Shown here piece by piece: positions 53,992 to 61,994 of a stretch of DNA of 64,000 nucleotides. The notes beneath the pieces are model-generated. The model made no database searches. It had not been told where the DNA came from and saw nothing but the letters and a program-made list of their open reading frames with translations. The DNA lies in NCBI GenBank assembly GCA_039591615.1, contig JBDHDH010000007.1:4422-68421 (forward strand), given 5' to 3'. Numbering within the stretch: position 1 is the first letter of the stretch; each line of letters begins with the position of its first letter. The translations under genes and the position numbers were made by a program. The stretch is from JBDHDH01 sp039591615 (GTDB lineage Bacteria; Gemmatimonadota; Gemmatimonadetes; Gemmatimonadales; GWC2-71-9).

Positions 53992-55599
53992 TCAGGCGTT
54001 GGCGCTGGGCGTGGAAGACGCCACGGTCGACGGGACCGCTGGTTCGGACGACGGCACGTCCCGGCTCAGGGCGATGCGATCGCCGTTGAGCACGGCATTC
54101 GGATCGTGCTCCAGGGCGCCGGCCGGCAGCCACTTCCAGAGGGGGCCGAGGTCCCGGCGCACCCAGTCGACGAAGAAGCGGGGGATCGTGGTCGTCTCCT
54201 GTTCGAAGAAGTCCCGGAACTCCTGATCCGTGCCCAGGCGCCGGCGGACCTCCATGAAGTACTTGGCCCGCCCAACTCCCTGCGTGGACCTCGCCCGCAA
54301 GACGTTCATCCATCGCCAGGCCGATCGGCCGATAGATCGATGGCGATTGACGATGGCTCTCCACGAGAAGGTGTATCGAGTGAGATCGACCGCATAGTCG
54401 TAGAACTCCGGCCAGGTGTAGTTCTTCGGTTTCACGTTCATCGCGTGCTGCGTGTTCAAGAAGTGGAATGGGAACGGCAGGACGCGGTTGGCCTGTCGGT
54501 ACGCCTCGTTGAGTGGGGCGGCTTCACCGAACGAAGAAAGCAAACAGTATGCTGGATAGGCTCCAGGAGCCAGATCGACGAATCGCTTGGTGAGTTCGAA
54601 GGGCTCAGGACCCTCGTCGACATCCAAGCCCAGGACGAAATTCGCCTGCAGATACGGGATGTATTTCAAGACCAGGTTGATGTGCTCGGACACTTGGAGA
54701 ACCTTGTCCATCCCGTTTCGCTTACCGGTTTTCGACTTGTTCCCCATGTCGAACCACGACTCGACACCGGGGAGGATTGCCTTGAAGCCGTTGCGCTGGA
54801 GGCGTTTCAGGCGGCTCTCGGATAGGAGCGACAAGCTGCTCTCGGCAAAGAAATCGATGCTCCCAGGGGGGACGGCTTCTTCGATTGCCCCCAAACAATC
54901 ATCGAACCGGACGCCGAAATTCGGGTCGTGCCACCCGACCCGTGGGCGCTTGAACTTGGTCAAGAGAAAGCGAAGGTCTTCCCTGAGAAGGTCGGAGCTG
55001 AGCGGTTGGTATGGGACGACGGAGTCGATGCAGAAGTTACAGGTGTAGGGGCAACCCAAGCTGCCCAGCATGGGGACGATCTTGAAGAGCGGTGCCTTCT
55101 CGAGTGTGCTACTGATGAACTTCCACCGCTCGCGCACGCCCGGGAGCGCTTCTGGTTGCTGCTTGGCGGAGAGATAGAGACCCTCCGGTCGATGGGGGGA
55201 CCGGTCGTGCAGCACATCCCGGATCACGGCCTGATCGGTGAAGCCGAGCACGTAGTCGAAGTACTTGCGCGCGTCCTGGGGATAGCTGCGGGCATGTGGG
55301 CCGCCCAGGACGGTGACAGCCCCCTTGCTGCGGAACAGGTTGCTCAGGGCGTACGCCAACTGGGCTGCGTGGCTGAACGCTCCGACGAAGACCACATCGA
55401 CGTTCTGGGGGAGCTCCTCCGAGAGGTTCTCGAACCCCGTGTAACAGATGAGGACGACCTCGTGTCCGGCCTGTTCGCACCAGGTTGCGACGGCCTGCGG
55501 CATGATGCTGGCAAAGTTGGGAAACATCACACGCGCCCACATGGATCGCGTAGGAGCCTTCGTGACCAGATCTATGATTCCAATACGGAGCTTTCGCAT
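53992..55599 (-). CDS. B12-binding-fold radical SAM protein, twin B
   Basis: A 535-residue tandem paralogue of twin A with the same layout along the whole length: cobalamin-fold N terminus (VDVVFVGAFSHAAQLAYALSN, VTVLGGPHARSYPQDARKYFDYVLGF), cluster motif CPYTCNFC (Cys183, 187, 190), VGWHDPNFGVRFDDCLGAIEEA, and C-terminal WLPAGALEHDPNAVLNGD. It starts MRKLRIGIIDLVTKAPTRSM with GAGGGGGA upstream. A 114-nt gap separates it from twin A. Two-copy B12 radical SAM sets acting in sequence on one lipid are known for the archaeal GDGT ring synthases GrsA/GrsB; a similar division of labour here is only a possibility. Confidence 0.85.
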   Translation of the reverse strand: MRKLRIGIIDLVTKAPTRSMWARVMFPNFASIMPQAVATWCEQAGHEVVLICYTGFENLSEELPQNVDVVFVGAFSHAAQLAYALSNLFRSKGAVTVLGGPHARSYPQDARKYFDYVLGFTDQAVIRDVLHDRSPHRPEGLYLSAKQQPEALPGVRERWKFISSTLEKAPLFKIVPMLGSLGCPYTCNFCIDSVVPYQPLSSDLLREDLRFLLTKFKRPRVGWHDPNFGVRFDDCLGAIEEAVPPGSIDFFAESSLSLLSESRLKRLQRNGFKAILPGVESWFDMGNKSKTGKRNGMDKVLQVSEHINLVLKYIPYLQANFVLGLDVDEGPEPFELTKRFVDLAPGAYPAYCLLSSFGEAAPLNEAYRQANRVLPFPFHFLNTQHAMNVKPKNYTWPEFYDYAVDLTRYTFSWRAIVNRHRSIGRSAWRWMNVLRARSTQGVGRAKYFMEVRRRLGTDQEFRDFFEQETTTIPRFFVDWVRRDLGPLWKWLPAGALEHDPNAVLNGDRIALSRDVPSSEPAVPSTVASSTPSANA

Positions 55600-55671
55600 G
55601 GTCCCCCTCTCGATGCTGCGCAGCGGTTACGGGCTTGACGTGCCGTCGGACCCGTGCGAGGATCGGACGTC

Positions 55672-56367
55672 ATGACGCCTCAGGACGTGTTGCTTCACCG
55701 TTGGACGCTATCCGTCGACGGCGCGGGCGATCGGGCCGACTCGTTTCGGGCCATGGAGGCGGTGATCACGAGGGAGGTCGGGGCGGCCCTTCGCGATCCG
55801 GTGGTCCGCGAGCACGTAAGCGGTCTCCTCATCCACAAACGGTGTGAGCGGGAGGAGAGCGAGGTTGGATTCGTGATAATCGCGCCTCCCGAGGTTGCTG
55901 ATACGCTGGGGATGGCCGTCTCCCGGCACCTGGAATCGCGCGAGTGGCGGCACACCGTGTCCGATACGGATCCAATCCTGCATCCTGCCTTCGCCGAGTA
56001 CATTCGTGGGCTGCGGGAGCAGACGGAAATCGCCCTCGACCTTCACTGCGTTCCGCAAGCCGAGCTCCGGCAGCACCAGTGCTTTCTCATACGCGTGTGC
56101 TGTGCCTCCGCAGACCCTCGTTACCAGCTTCACCCCTACCTGGTACGGCACAGTCGCGCCTACGTGCGCCACGCCGCGGTTGAGCCACGTCAACGGCTGT
56201 GGTCGTGGGAACACGAGCAGTTCTGGGCACGCTGCTATACGCCCGGACCATCCCCCCAGCATCACGCGCCGCTGCACTCACTCTGGAACATCGTCTTGGG
56301 CATGACACCTCGGCGATGGGATGATGCCCCTACCATTGCTGCTCGCCTTGGCATCCATTGTGACTAG
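55672..56367 (+). CDS. Conserved-looking protein of unknown function within the radical SAM locus
   Basis: A 231-residue soluble protein that I do not recognise. The first half has QDVLLHRWTLSVDGAGDRADSF and VSGLLIHKRCEREESEVGFVII. The second half is rich in Cys, His and Trp (LRQHQCFLIRVCCASADPRYQLHPY, SWEHEQFWARCYTPGPSPQHH), which might bind metal. It has no signal peptide and no membrane helix. It is divergent from twin B across a 72-bp spacer holding a weak promoter-like TTGACG-N17-GAGGAT on its strand. ATG 55672 is preferred over GTG 55654 because GAGGA lies about 10 nt before it. Confidence 0.7.
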   Translation: MTPQDVLLHRWTLSVDGAGDRADSFRAMEAVITREVGAALRDPVVREHVSGLLIHKRCEREESEVGFVIIAPPEVADTLGMAVSRHLESREWRHTVSDTDPILHPAFAEYIRGLREQTEIALDLHCVPQAELRQHQCFLIRVCCASADPRYQLHPYLVRHSRAYVRHAAVEPRQRLWSWEHEQFWARCYTPGPSPQHHAPLHSLWNIVLGMTPRRWDDAPTIAARLGIHCD

Positions 56368-56404
56368 CCCGCGGTGGTAGCGCAGCCCGGCCGGCGGCTC
56401 GATT

Positions 56405-56445
56405 CCAAGACGTGGCACGTGGCCCGTGCCACCGCCCCCAAGACG
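56405..56445. terminator. Hairpin between convergent genes
   Basis: Perfect 8-bp inverted repeat GTGGCACG (56412-56419) and CGTGCCAC (56425-56432) with a 5-nt loop, flanked by an 8-bp direct repeat CCAAGACG (56405-56412 and 56438-56445). It lies between the stops of the orphan gene (+) and the HpnR-like gene (-), so a bidirectional terminator is likely, though no T tract follows. Confidence 0.5.
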
Positions 56446-56450
56446 CGGCG

Positions 56451-57929
56451 CTAAGTTACCTCCGACACGACAAGCCCCTGCTGGTCGGACCAGGACGGGT
56501 CCGGCATCCGACGTGGCGCCCGAACTCTCACCGGAGGTTTGAGGTAGGCCTTGGGCTGCCGCATTTCGGAGACGGCGCTATAAACTCTCCGCATGCACCA
56601 GAGCTTGCCATCGAGAGCCATTCTCCCTGCCTTCAACACCATGGGGAAAGACAAGCGTGTCGTCTCGACCGTGAGGTCGTAGAGCCCTGCGAGCCGCTCG
56701 TAGAAGCGCTCGAGCGGCAGGCGCGTGGGGAGGACGGCGTGAATGACGTCGAAATAACCGTAGTCGTGCGTTGTCAGCTCGTGCTTGCGCTCCCGGTGCA
56801 ACTCGGTGCCGGGCAGAGGAGTGAGGACCGTGAAAGCGGGGTTCGGCAGCTCGTGCCGCCGGATGTAGTCCTCTAGGCGATCGAATCCTTCCTCGCTCCA
56901 TGCGGGATCAGTAATAAAGGAGGTGAGCGGTGTGATTCCCGCGTCCTTGAGGATCTTGATCGCCTGAACGTTGGCATCGGATCCACCCTTTGTACGTTTC
57001 CGGACCGACTTGAGGCCATCATCGTCGATCTTCTCCACGCCCAGGAACACGGTGTGAAGACCAGCTTTCTTCCACAACGGAAAGAGGTCGCGATACTTGA
57101 TGACGAGATCGCAGCGGGTCTCGCACGTGAACTTCTTCTTCATGCCAATCGCGAGAATGCGCTCGGCTATCTCCTTGTATGAATCGTAGTGCAGGAACGC
57201 GATGTCGTCGGTGAAGAAGACCTCGTACTCGTCCACGTTCTCCAGCTCGTGAACGATGGCTTGAGCCGTTCGCCGGCGAGCACGGCGCTGGTAGAAAACC
57301 CAGACACTGCAGAAGTTGCAATCGAACGGGCATCCGCGAGACGTCTCTACGCTCGCTGACGGCACGGCCATACCGTGATGGTACCAACGACGGTACCGTG
57401 CTGTGAGCGTGCGATCCGGATGGGGCCACGAATCTCCGGACTGGGGAAGCGTCTGCTGAGTGAATCCGCTCTCCCGGTTCTTCCACGTCATCACGCCTGG
57501 CACCGCGTCAATGGCAGTACGGTGCCGAATTGCGTCGACGAGTTCCGCAGCGGGCCGCTCGCCCTCACCAATGACGACTGCGTCGATGGCCGAATCGGCC
57601 TGGAACAGATCATTGGGGACGAGGGATGCGTGGTGGCCGCCGGTCACGATGGGGACCTCGGGGAGTCGTTCCTTCACGAACCGAGCTACCTCCAGGGTGG
57701 GATAGACATCAGTCGTGAATCCACAGCTGATCCCGAGGAGGTCCGGTGGATCGTCTAGGGCGGTGTCGAGCGTGTTCCAGTCATCGATGCGGAGATCGAT
57801 GAGCTCGACGTCAGCGCCTCGCTGACGCACGGCGGCTCCGACACACTCCAGGCCCAGGGGTTCGACGCGTAAGATACGCGTCAGCCCGAAGCGGGTTCCC
57901 TGTGGCGGCTGGACGAGAAGCATCTTCAT
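56451..57929 (-). CDS. B12-binding-domain radical SAM protein, HpnR (hopanoid C-3 methylase)-like
   Basis: A 492-residue B12 radical SAM protein. The N-terminal cobalamin-binding fold reads MLLVQPPQGTRFG, LGLECVGAAVRQRGADVELIDLR and VPIVTGGHHASLVPNDLF. The linker ends in SVETSRGCPFDCNFCSVWVFY with cluster cysteines 200, 204 and 207. The radical SAM barrel continues with VFFTDDIAFLHYDSYKEIAERI and TVFLGVEKIDDDGLKSVRKRT, and FTVLTPLPGTELHRER closes it. The organisation and the SVW after the cluster motif recall hopanoid C-3 methylase HpnR and related lipid methylases. ATG 57929 has GGAG 8 nt upstream and is preferred to GTG 57938. No squalene-hopene cyclase is in the window, so a hopanoid substrate is not supported locally. 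Confidence 0.83.
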   Translation of the reverse strand: MKMLLVQPPQGTRFGLTRILRVEPLGLECVGAAVRQRGADVELIDLRIDDWNTLDTALDDPPDLLGISCGFTTDVYPTLEVARFVKERLPEVPIVTGGHHASLVPNDLFQADSAIDAVVIGEGERPAAELVDAIRHRTAIDAVPGVMTWKNRESGFTQQTLPQSGDSWPHPDRTLTARYRRWYHHGMAVPSASVETSRGCPFDCNFCSVWVFYQRRARRRTAQAIVHELENVDEYEVFFTDDIAFLHYDSYKEIAERILAIGMKKKFTCETRCDLVIKYRDLFPLWKKAGLHTVFLGVEKIDDDGLKSVRKRTKGGSDANVQAIKILKDAGITPLTSFITDPAWSEEGFDRLEDYIRRHELPNPAFTVLTPLPGTELHRERKHELTTHDYGYFDVIHAVLPTRLPLERFYERLAGLYDLTVETTRLSFPMVLKAGRMALDGKLWCMRRVYSAVSEMRQPKAYLKPPVRVRAPRRMPDPSWSDQQGLVVSEVT

Positions 57930-58029
57930 GGCGGACACTCCAGGGCAAAGAGGGTCTCACCGCGCCGGCAGTGCAAGGCAGTCGGGCGGGAGTGACGGCG
58001 TGCCGCCGCCCACAGCTCCTGGTGTCTAG

Positions 58030-58096
58030 AACATGGGCCGGTCGGTGTGCCGCTCTTCACAGCCGACCGGCCCATGTTTGTCTCACGATCCGTGAG
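58030..58096. terminator. Strong hairpin (16-bp perfect stem) plus a second small hairpin
   Basis: AACATGGGCCGGTCGG (58030-58045) and CCGACCGGCCCATGTT (58063-58078) form a perfect 16-bp stem with a 17-nt loop. A second perfect hairpin CTCACG-ATC-CGTGAG follows at 58082-58096. They lie in the 231-bp spacer between the Tes-like gene and the HpnR-like gene. The region probably terminates or attenuates transcription of the Tes-like gene, or stabilises its 3' end. Neither strand has more than a short T run. Confidence 0.6.
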
Positions 58097-58160
58097 AACC
58101 GTTTCCGTCGATCCCCAACTCCCCGCGTCGGTAGAAAGCGTCCAGAAGGCCTGCTCCGGA

Positions 58161-60023
58161 TCAGTGGCTCCCGCAGGCGCTACCGCCGTTGCCGTGACCG
58201 ACGCCGGCAGCAACCACGGGGAGCGACCGACTCTTCGCGCCACCCGGGAGGTCTATCGGACGGTCCCCGGCGTAGATCTTATGACGGTTGTGACTCTTGA
58301 ACCAATCCTTAGTGGTCGCGACCATGTGCATGTTCTCCACGACCTGACGCCAGCCCACACCGGTGTTGTAGGCACAGAAGGAGATCTCGCCCTCCTGGGT
58401 CGCGTAGGGAATCACGCACATCTCGGTACGGCGGAAGTCGTAGGTCCAGAGATCCTGGAACCACATGCCACCAATCCACACGAGCTTCCAGTCCGGAGGC
58501 TCGGGCTTCTTTCCGCCGGTGAATGCTCCACCCATCTTCCGATTGAAGAGCTTGCCGAACTCCTTTAGATCGAAGCCTGGAGGTGACTTCGACTGGTCAA
58601 AATTGCGGAGCACGGCCATGGCCACCTGCGCGACTGTGAGCTTCTTGCCTCGCGCCGTATCGCAGATCACCGAGATGTCCTTCATGAACTGCCAGACGTT
58701 GAAGAACTGCGTGAGGGGTGCCCATTCCTTCGTCCGCCAGTTCACGGTGAGCAGGACCGACGAGCCACAGTTCGGATGACACGAGCAGTTCAGCCCACCG
58801 AACTCCACTTCAGAGCCTCGTAGGTGGTCGGCCAGCGCCGTGAACCCACCCATCGCCCCGAGGGGGTACCAGTCGCGGTAGAGATCGATCTTTCCCTCGT
58901 AGTAGCGGTGCAGTTCATGGGCCAGATGGGAAATAGTGTAGCGCTGTCGATGGCGTTCCTCATCACTGATGTCTTCGTCTCGCCCGGTAAACGACACGGG
59001 CTGGAAGGACACGCCGCCCATCTTGTCTGAGTTCTCGATGACGAAGTCGAGGATCGGACCCACCTGCTCTTCGTTGACGGTGTTTACAACGGTCGTTACG
59101 GGAGTGATGTCGATGCCCGCCTCGGCCAGGGCCTCGATCGCCGCCTGCTTCGCATCAAAGAGGTTCGTGATATGACGGTGCTGGTTCGCTTCGTTGGTGA
59201 CCCCGTCGAACTGGAAGTACACCATATCGAGCCCAGCCTCTTTTGCCTGGAAGGCGTACTCGGGCTCCAGAGCGAAACGTAGCCCGTTGGTGGCTGCCTG
59301 CACCGAATAGTAGCCGACCTCCTTGGCGTACGCGCACGCTTCGAGGAAGTGCGGCGACATCGTGGGCTCGCCACCGGAGAACTGGACCGACATTTGTCGC
59401 CGCGGCTTGAAGGAAATGGACGCATCGAGGGTCTCCCTGATGTCATCCATCGTCAGCTCGTGGACGTACCCCACCTGGTTCGCATCCATGAAGCAGGGAT
59501 TGCACATCATGTTGCAGCGGTTCGTGAGATCGATGGTGAGAACCGCGCCACGCCCATACCGAATCGACGATGTTCCATGCCGATGGATCAGCGCATCCTC
59601 CGCCGTACGGAAATCCCGACCCGGATACCGCTCCTCGATCAGCTCATTGAACTTCGCGTCGATGGAGAGGGTGTCGACGAACTGCCCGTGCGTCGGACAG
59701 GATTTCTTCATCAAGATCTTCCCATCCTCTTCGACGATCTGGGCCCGAATCTCGCCCGGATGGCCGTTGACGAGCTCGCTGAGGTCCCGGTCACCGCGAA
59801 TGATCGCCTCACGGGTCTCCTTGACGCACTCAGGGCATAAGGAATCAGTCTGCCGCGGCCACCCGAGGGGCGGTCTGCTCCGCTCATAGCTCTTCAGTAA
59901 GGGCCCAGGAGCCCACTGGGGCTGGACGCTCTCGTTCTCGGGGATGCGGGTGTTGACTGACTGAAAAGCCCGCCAACCGAGATCGGCTGCGTGGCGGATC
60001 GCGGTAGCTAGTACCTCGCTCAT
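58161..60023 (-). CDS. Radical SAM protein related to archaeal tetraether lipid synthase (Tes/MJ0619-like)
   Basis: A 620-residue radical SAM enzyme with extra metal-binding elements. The N-terminal region holds CPEC (Cys63, Cys66) and CPTHGQF (Cys109), a rubredoxin-like site. The radical SAM motif is CNMMCNPC (Cys170, 174, 177) in DLTNRCNMMCNPCF, followed by FSGGEPTMSPHF. The C-terminal part has LNCSCHPNCGSS and MCVIPYATQEGEISFCAYNTGVGW, extra cysteines for auxiliary clusters. This combination is what I recall for the Tes/MJ0619 family, which couples two isoprenoid chains tail-to-tail. ATG 60023 has a full GGAGGT site 5 nt upstream. The bacterial substrate is unknown. Confidence 0.8.
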   Translation of the reverse strand: MSEVLATAIRHAADLGWRAFQSVNTRIPENESVQPQWAPGPLLKSYERSRPPLGWPRQTDSLCPECVKETREAIIRGDRDLSELVNGHPGEIRAQIVEEDGKILMKKSCPTHGQFVDTLSIDAKFNELIEERYPGRDFRTAEDALIHRHGTSSIRYGRGAVLTIDLTNRCNMMCNPCFMDANQVGYVHELTMDDIRETLDASISFKPRRQMSVQFSGGEPTMSPHFLEACAYAKEVGYYSVQAATNGLRFALEPEYAFQAKEAGLDMVYFQFDGVTNEANQHRHITNLFDAKQAAIEALAEAGIDITPVTTVVNTVNEEQVGPILDFVIENSDKMGGVSFQPVSFTGRDEDISDEERHRQRYTISHLAHELHRYYEGKIDLYRDWYPLGAMGGFTALADHLRGSEVEFGGLNCSCHPNCGSSVLLTVNWRTKEWAPLTQFFNVWQFMKDISVICDTARGKKLTVAQVAMAVLRNFDQSKSPPGFDLKEFGKLFNRKMGGAFTGGKKPEPPDWKLVWIGGMWFQDLWTYDFRRTEMCVIPYATQEGEISFCAYNTGVGWRQVVENMHMVATTKDWFKSHNRHKIYAGDRPIDLPGGAKSRSLPVVAAGVGHGNGGSACGSH

Positions 60024-60201
60024 GGCACCTCCAGATGGAGCTGATGGTGTCGACAAACCATTGCCCGTCCCGAACGGCCAGTCAAGCCTGCATAGAACAG
60101 CACCGGCCCACGATGTGGGACGGTGACCTCAGGGCGGAGTCCTCGTGCATGAGGGCAACGCTGCATAATCCGCTACGTTACGCCACTCATGTGGTTGCCC
60201 G

Positions 60202-60230
60202 AGTATGGCCTGGAGAAACTCGTGCGTCAA
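60202..60230 (-). promoter_or_regulatory. Candidate sigma70-type promoter for the Tes-like gene
   Basis: On the minus strand TTGACG (60225-60230) and CATACT (60202-60207) are separated by exactly 17 nt, with 5/6 and 4/6 matches to the consensus hexamers. It overlaps the end of the upstream pseudoenzyme gene and would give a leader of about 170 nt before ATG 60023. Confidence 0.4.
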
Positions 60231-61309
60231 GAGTCTGGTTTTCCTCGCATCGCGAACGCAGGTAACGGCACGCCGGCCTCCAAGAGCCGTCGCTCTAGCG
60301 GCTCCGCGAGCGCGGTCGTCGGCTCGATCCATCGGAGGCGGTCGCCGACCACGTCCCGGAGGCGCTCGCCAGCTTTCCGCTGAGTGACACTCCCGCCAGC
60401 GGCATCCAATTCCGCCCCCAGGCGCTCGAGCCATCCGGAGGAGGCGACGATTCGTGCCGGAGCCAGCTCCGAGATAGCGTCAGCTCCTCGCCGGCCGGGA
60501 ATCGTCACGGTGGTGTATCCGTCGCCGATCAGCGCATACAGCGTTTTCCTGGCGACTGTCGTGACCGTCGAGGCCTCGAAGTACGCGAGGTCGTCGGGTC
60601 GTGAAGGGCATCGCGTAACCCGATCACGCACGAACTCCATTGCATGCAGATGAGTAAAGTCCTCGCGCACCAGATCGCTGTTGCCATCGGAGTGATATTG
60701 CACGCCGGCGACTTCGTGCTGGTCGACCTTCCGCGCCACGCCGCGCCAATTCTGAGCCCGCTCTGGCGTGTCGAGGATCCGCGCGCGGTCCCAGAGCTGC
60801 CCGACATCGATCACCCCCTCTTCATCCGGTGACGTTGGCCGCGGGGTGACGATCGTGGGTTTGCCACCGAGCCGGCCGCGCAACTCCAGCAGCCGGTTGG
60901 CGCAGTCTTGGTCCGTTGCGACGATCACGCGCGGATCGCTCTCCCGAAGGGCCTGGAGAAGCTGCTCGCCCGCGAGCGACTCCTGAACACCTACGGGAAC
61001 ACCCCGGAGTCCTTGAACGGCAAAATCCACCTGCAGCCAGAGCGGATGCAGCGGCCCGAACACCGCCACCCGGTCGCCGGATTGGACTTCCAGGTTCACC
61101 ATCAGAAAGAGAGCGAGCTGAATCACCTGGCGGTCGAAGCGCCAGTCCGGATCTCTCGCCCACTTGTCCTGATGCCAGAACTGGACAACAGCCTGACGGG
61201 CATGTTCCCGCATCGCGAGGTAGAAGAGTTCGTTGACGGTGTCGGGAATCGTGTGGAGCGGTCTGACTTCTCGATCCCTTGACTCACCTGTCGTGATGTA
61301 AAGCAGCAT
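60227..61309 (-). CDS. Truncated acyl-CoA synthetase-like (AMP-binding) pseudoenzyme
   Basis: A 360-residue protein aligning with the N-terminal half of long-chain acyl-CoA synthetases: TIPDTVNELFYLAMREHA, WRFDRQVIQLALFL, QSGDRVAVFGPLHPLWLQVDFAVQGLRGVPV. Where the ATP-binding P-loop YTSGTTGxPKG should be, it reads YHSDGNSDLV. It ends at about residue 360, before the GYGxTE adenylation motif and the C-terminal lid. The frame is uninterrupted over 1.08 kb and I found no displaced C-terminal half downstream. So it looks maintained rather than freshly broken, but should not adenylate. ATG 61309 lies 2 nt after the ChaC-like stop with GAAGG upstream. Confidence 0.75.
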   Translation of the reverse strand: MLLYITTGESRDREVRPLHTIPDTVNELFYLAMREHARQAVVQFWHQDKWARDPDWRFDRQVIQLALFLMVNLEVQSGDRVAVFGPLHPLWLQVDFAVQGLRGVPVGVQESLAGEQLLQALRESDPRVIVATDQDCANRLLELRGRLGGKPTIVTPRPTSPDEEGVIDVGQLWDRARILDTPERAQNWRGVARKVDQHEVAGVQYHSDGNSDLVREDFTHLHAMEFVRDRVTRCPSRPDDLAYFEASTVTTVARKTLYALIGDGYTTVTIPGRRGADAISELAPARIVASSGWLERLGAELDAAGGSVTQRKAGERLRDVVGDRLRWIEPTTALAEPLERRLLEAGVPLPAFAMRGKPDS

Positions 61310-61311
61310 GA

Positions 61312-61866
61312 TCAGACCTTCGGATTCGAGTACGGCTTGAGCACATCCCACAGCGACTCGATCATCGTGTCGCGGATCTGCCAGCGTTCCAACGCGTGAA
61401 TGAGGGCTCGAACGTACTCCACACCGGTGCCGACGGTACCGCGGGCTTCGCGGAACGCGTCTTCCAGATGATCGTGGGGCGCGGGCCAGGGCGGATTCCG
61501 GAGAACGCTCCGCTTGCTGACCCAGACCAGAGCCTCAATCTCCGGGCCGTGCGCGAGACCGACGGGCACACGTTTGCGCTCCAGCTCGTCTTGGCCCTCG
61601 CGACGGGCGATCTTTCGTAGGAGATCGCGTTCTTCGCGTCGCGGTATCTCGAAGGCCACTCCAGCACACTCGCCGTCAGGCGAGAGTCCCAGGATCGGGC
61701 AAGGATGCTCTGCCGTCCCCCAACGTTTGGTAGAGGAGTGATTGAATGCTCGATGGAAGCCGACAAGACGTGCCGGCTTCCCTTGGTAGAAGCGCAGCGC
61801 ATTGTCGCCCATGAGGCTGCCGTAGGCAAAGATCCACGACACTCCCGACTCCTCCCCACATTTCAA
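61312..61866 (-). CDS. Gamma-glutamylcyclotransferase-like (ChaC/GGCT-fold) protein
   Basis: A 184-residue cytosolic protein opening WIFAYGSLMGDNALRFYQGKPARLVGFHRAF, the substrate loop (YGSLM) and following strand of the GGCT fold. CAGVAFEIPRREERDLLRKIARREG has the usual position of the catalytic Glu in ChaC enzymes (EG within RREGQDE). ChaC proteins cleave glutathione to 5-oxoproline; a lipid- or amine-related amide substrate is equally possible here. An alternative GTG start at 61842 has the better ribosome site (GGGGAGGAG) and would give 176 residues. It leads the minus-strand part of the radical SAM locus. Confidence 0.78.
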   Translation of the reverse strand: MKCGEESGVSWIFAYGSLMGDNALRFYQGKPARLVGFHRAFNHSSTKRWGTAEHPCPILGLSPDGECAGVAFEIPRREERDLLRKIARREGQDELERKRVPVGLAHGPEIEALVWVSKRSVLRNPPWPAPHDHLEDAFREARGTVGTGVEYVRALIHALERWQIRDTMIESLWDVLKPYSNPKV

Positions 61867-61994
61867 CCGGTGGCTGGCGCGGAATCCCGTTGATGCCTTG
61901 CGATCTACTCGGCGAGGCTTAGTCTACTTGCAAGCTTCGGATTCGCAAGTGGCCGTCGTTGGAGGGGAATGGGCCCTTCGAGGAGCCAGGTACC

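Noticed and set aside
52936..54825. Long open frame (629 codons) on the plus strand across both radical SAM twins
   Set aside because: It is antisense to two clearly conserved genes and has no recognisable motifs; high GC at third codon positions keeps the opposite frame open.
60057..60434. Frameshifted remainder of the acyl-CoA synthetase downstream of its stop
   Set aside because: Other minus-strand frames in this stretch show no AMP-binding C-terminal motifs, so the gene is truncated rather than split by a single frameshift.
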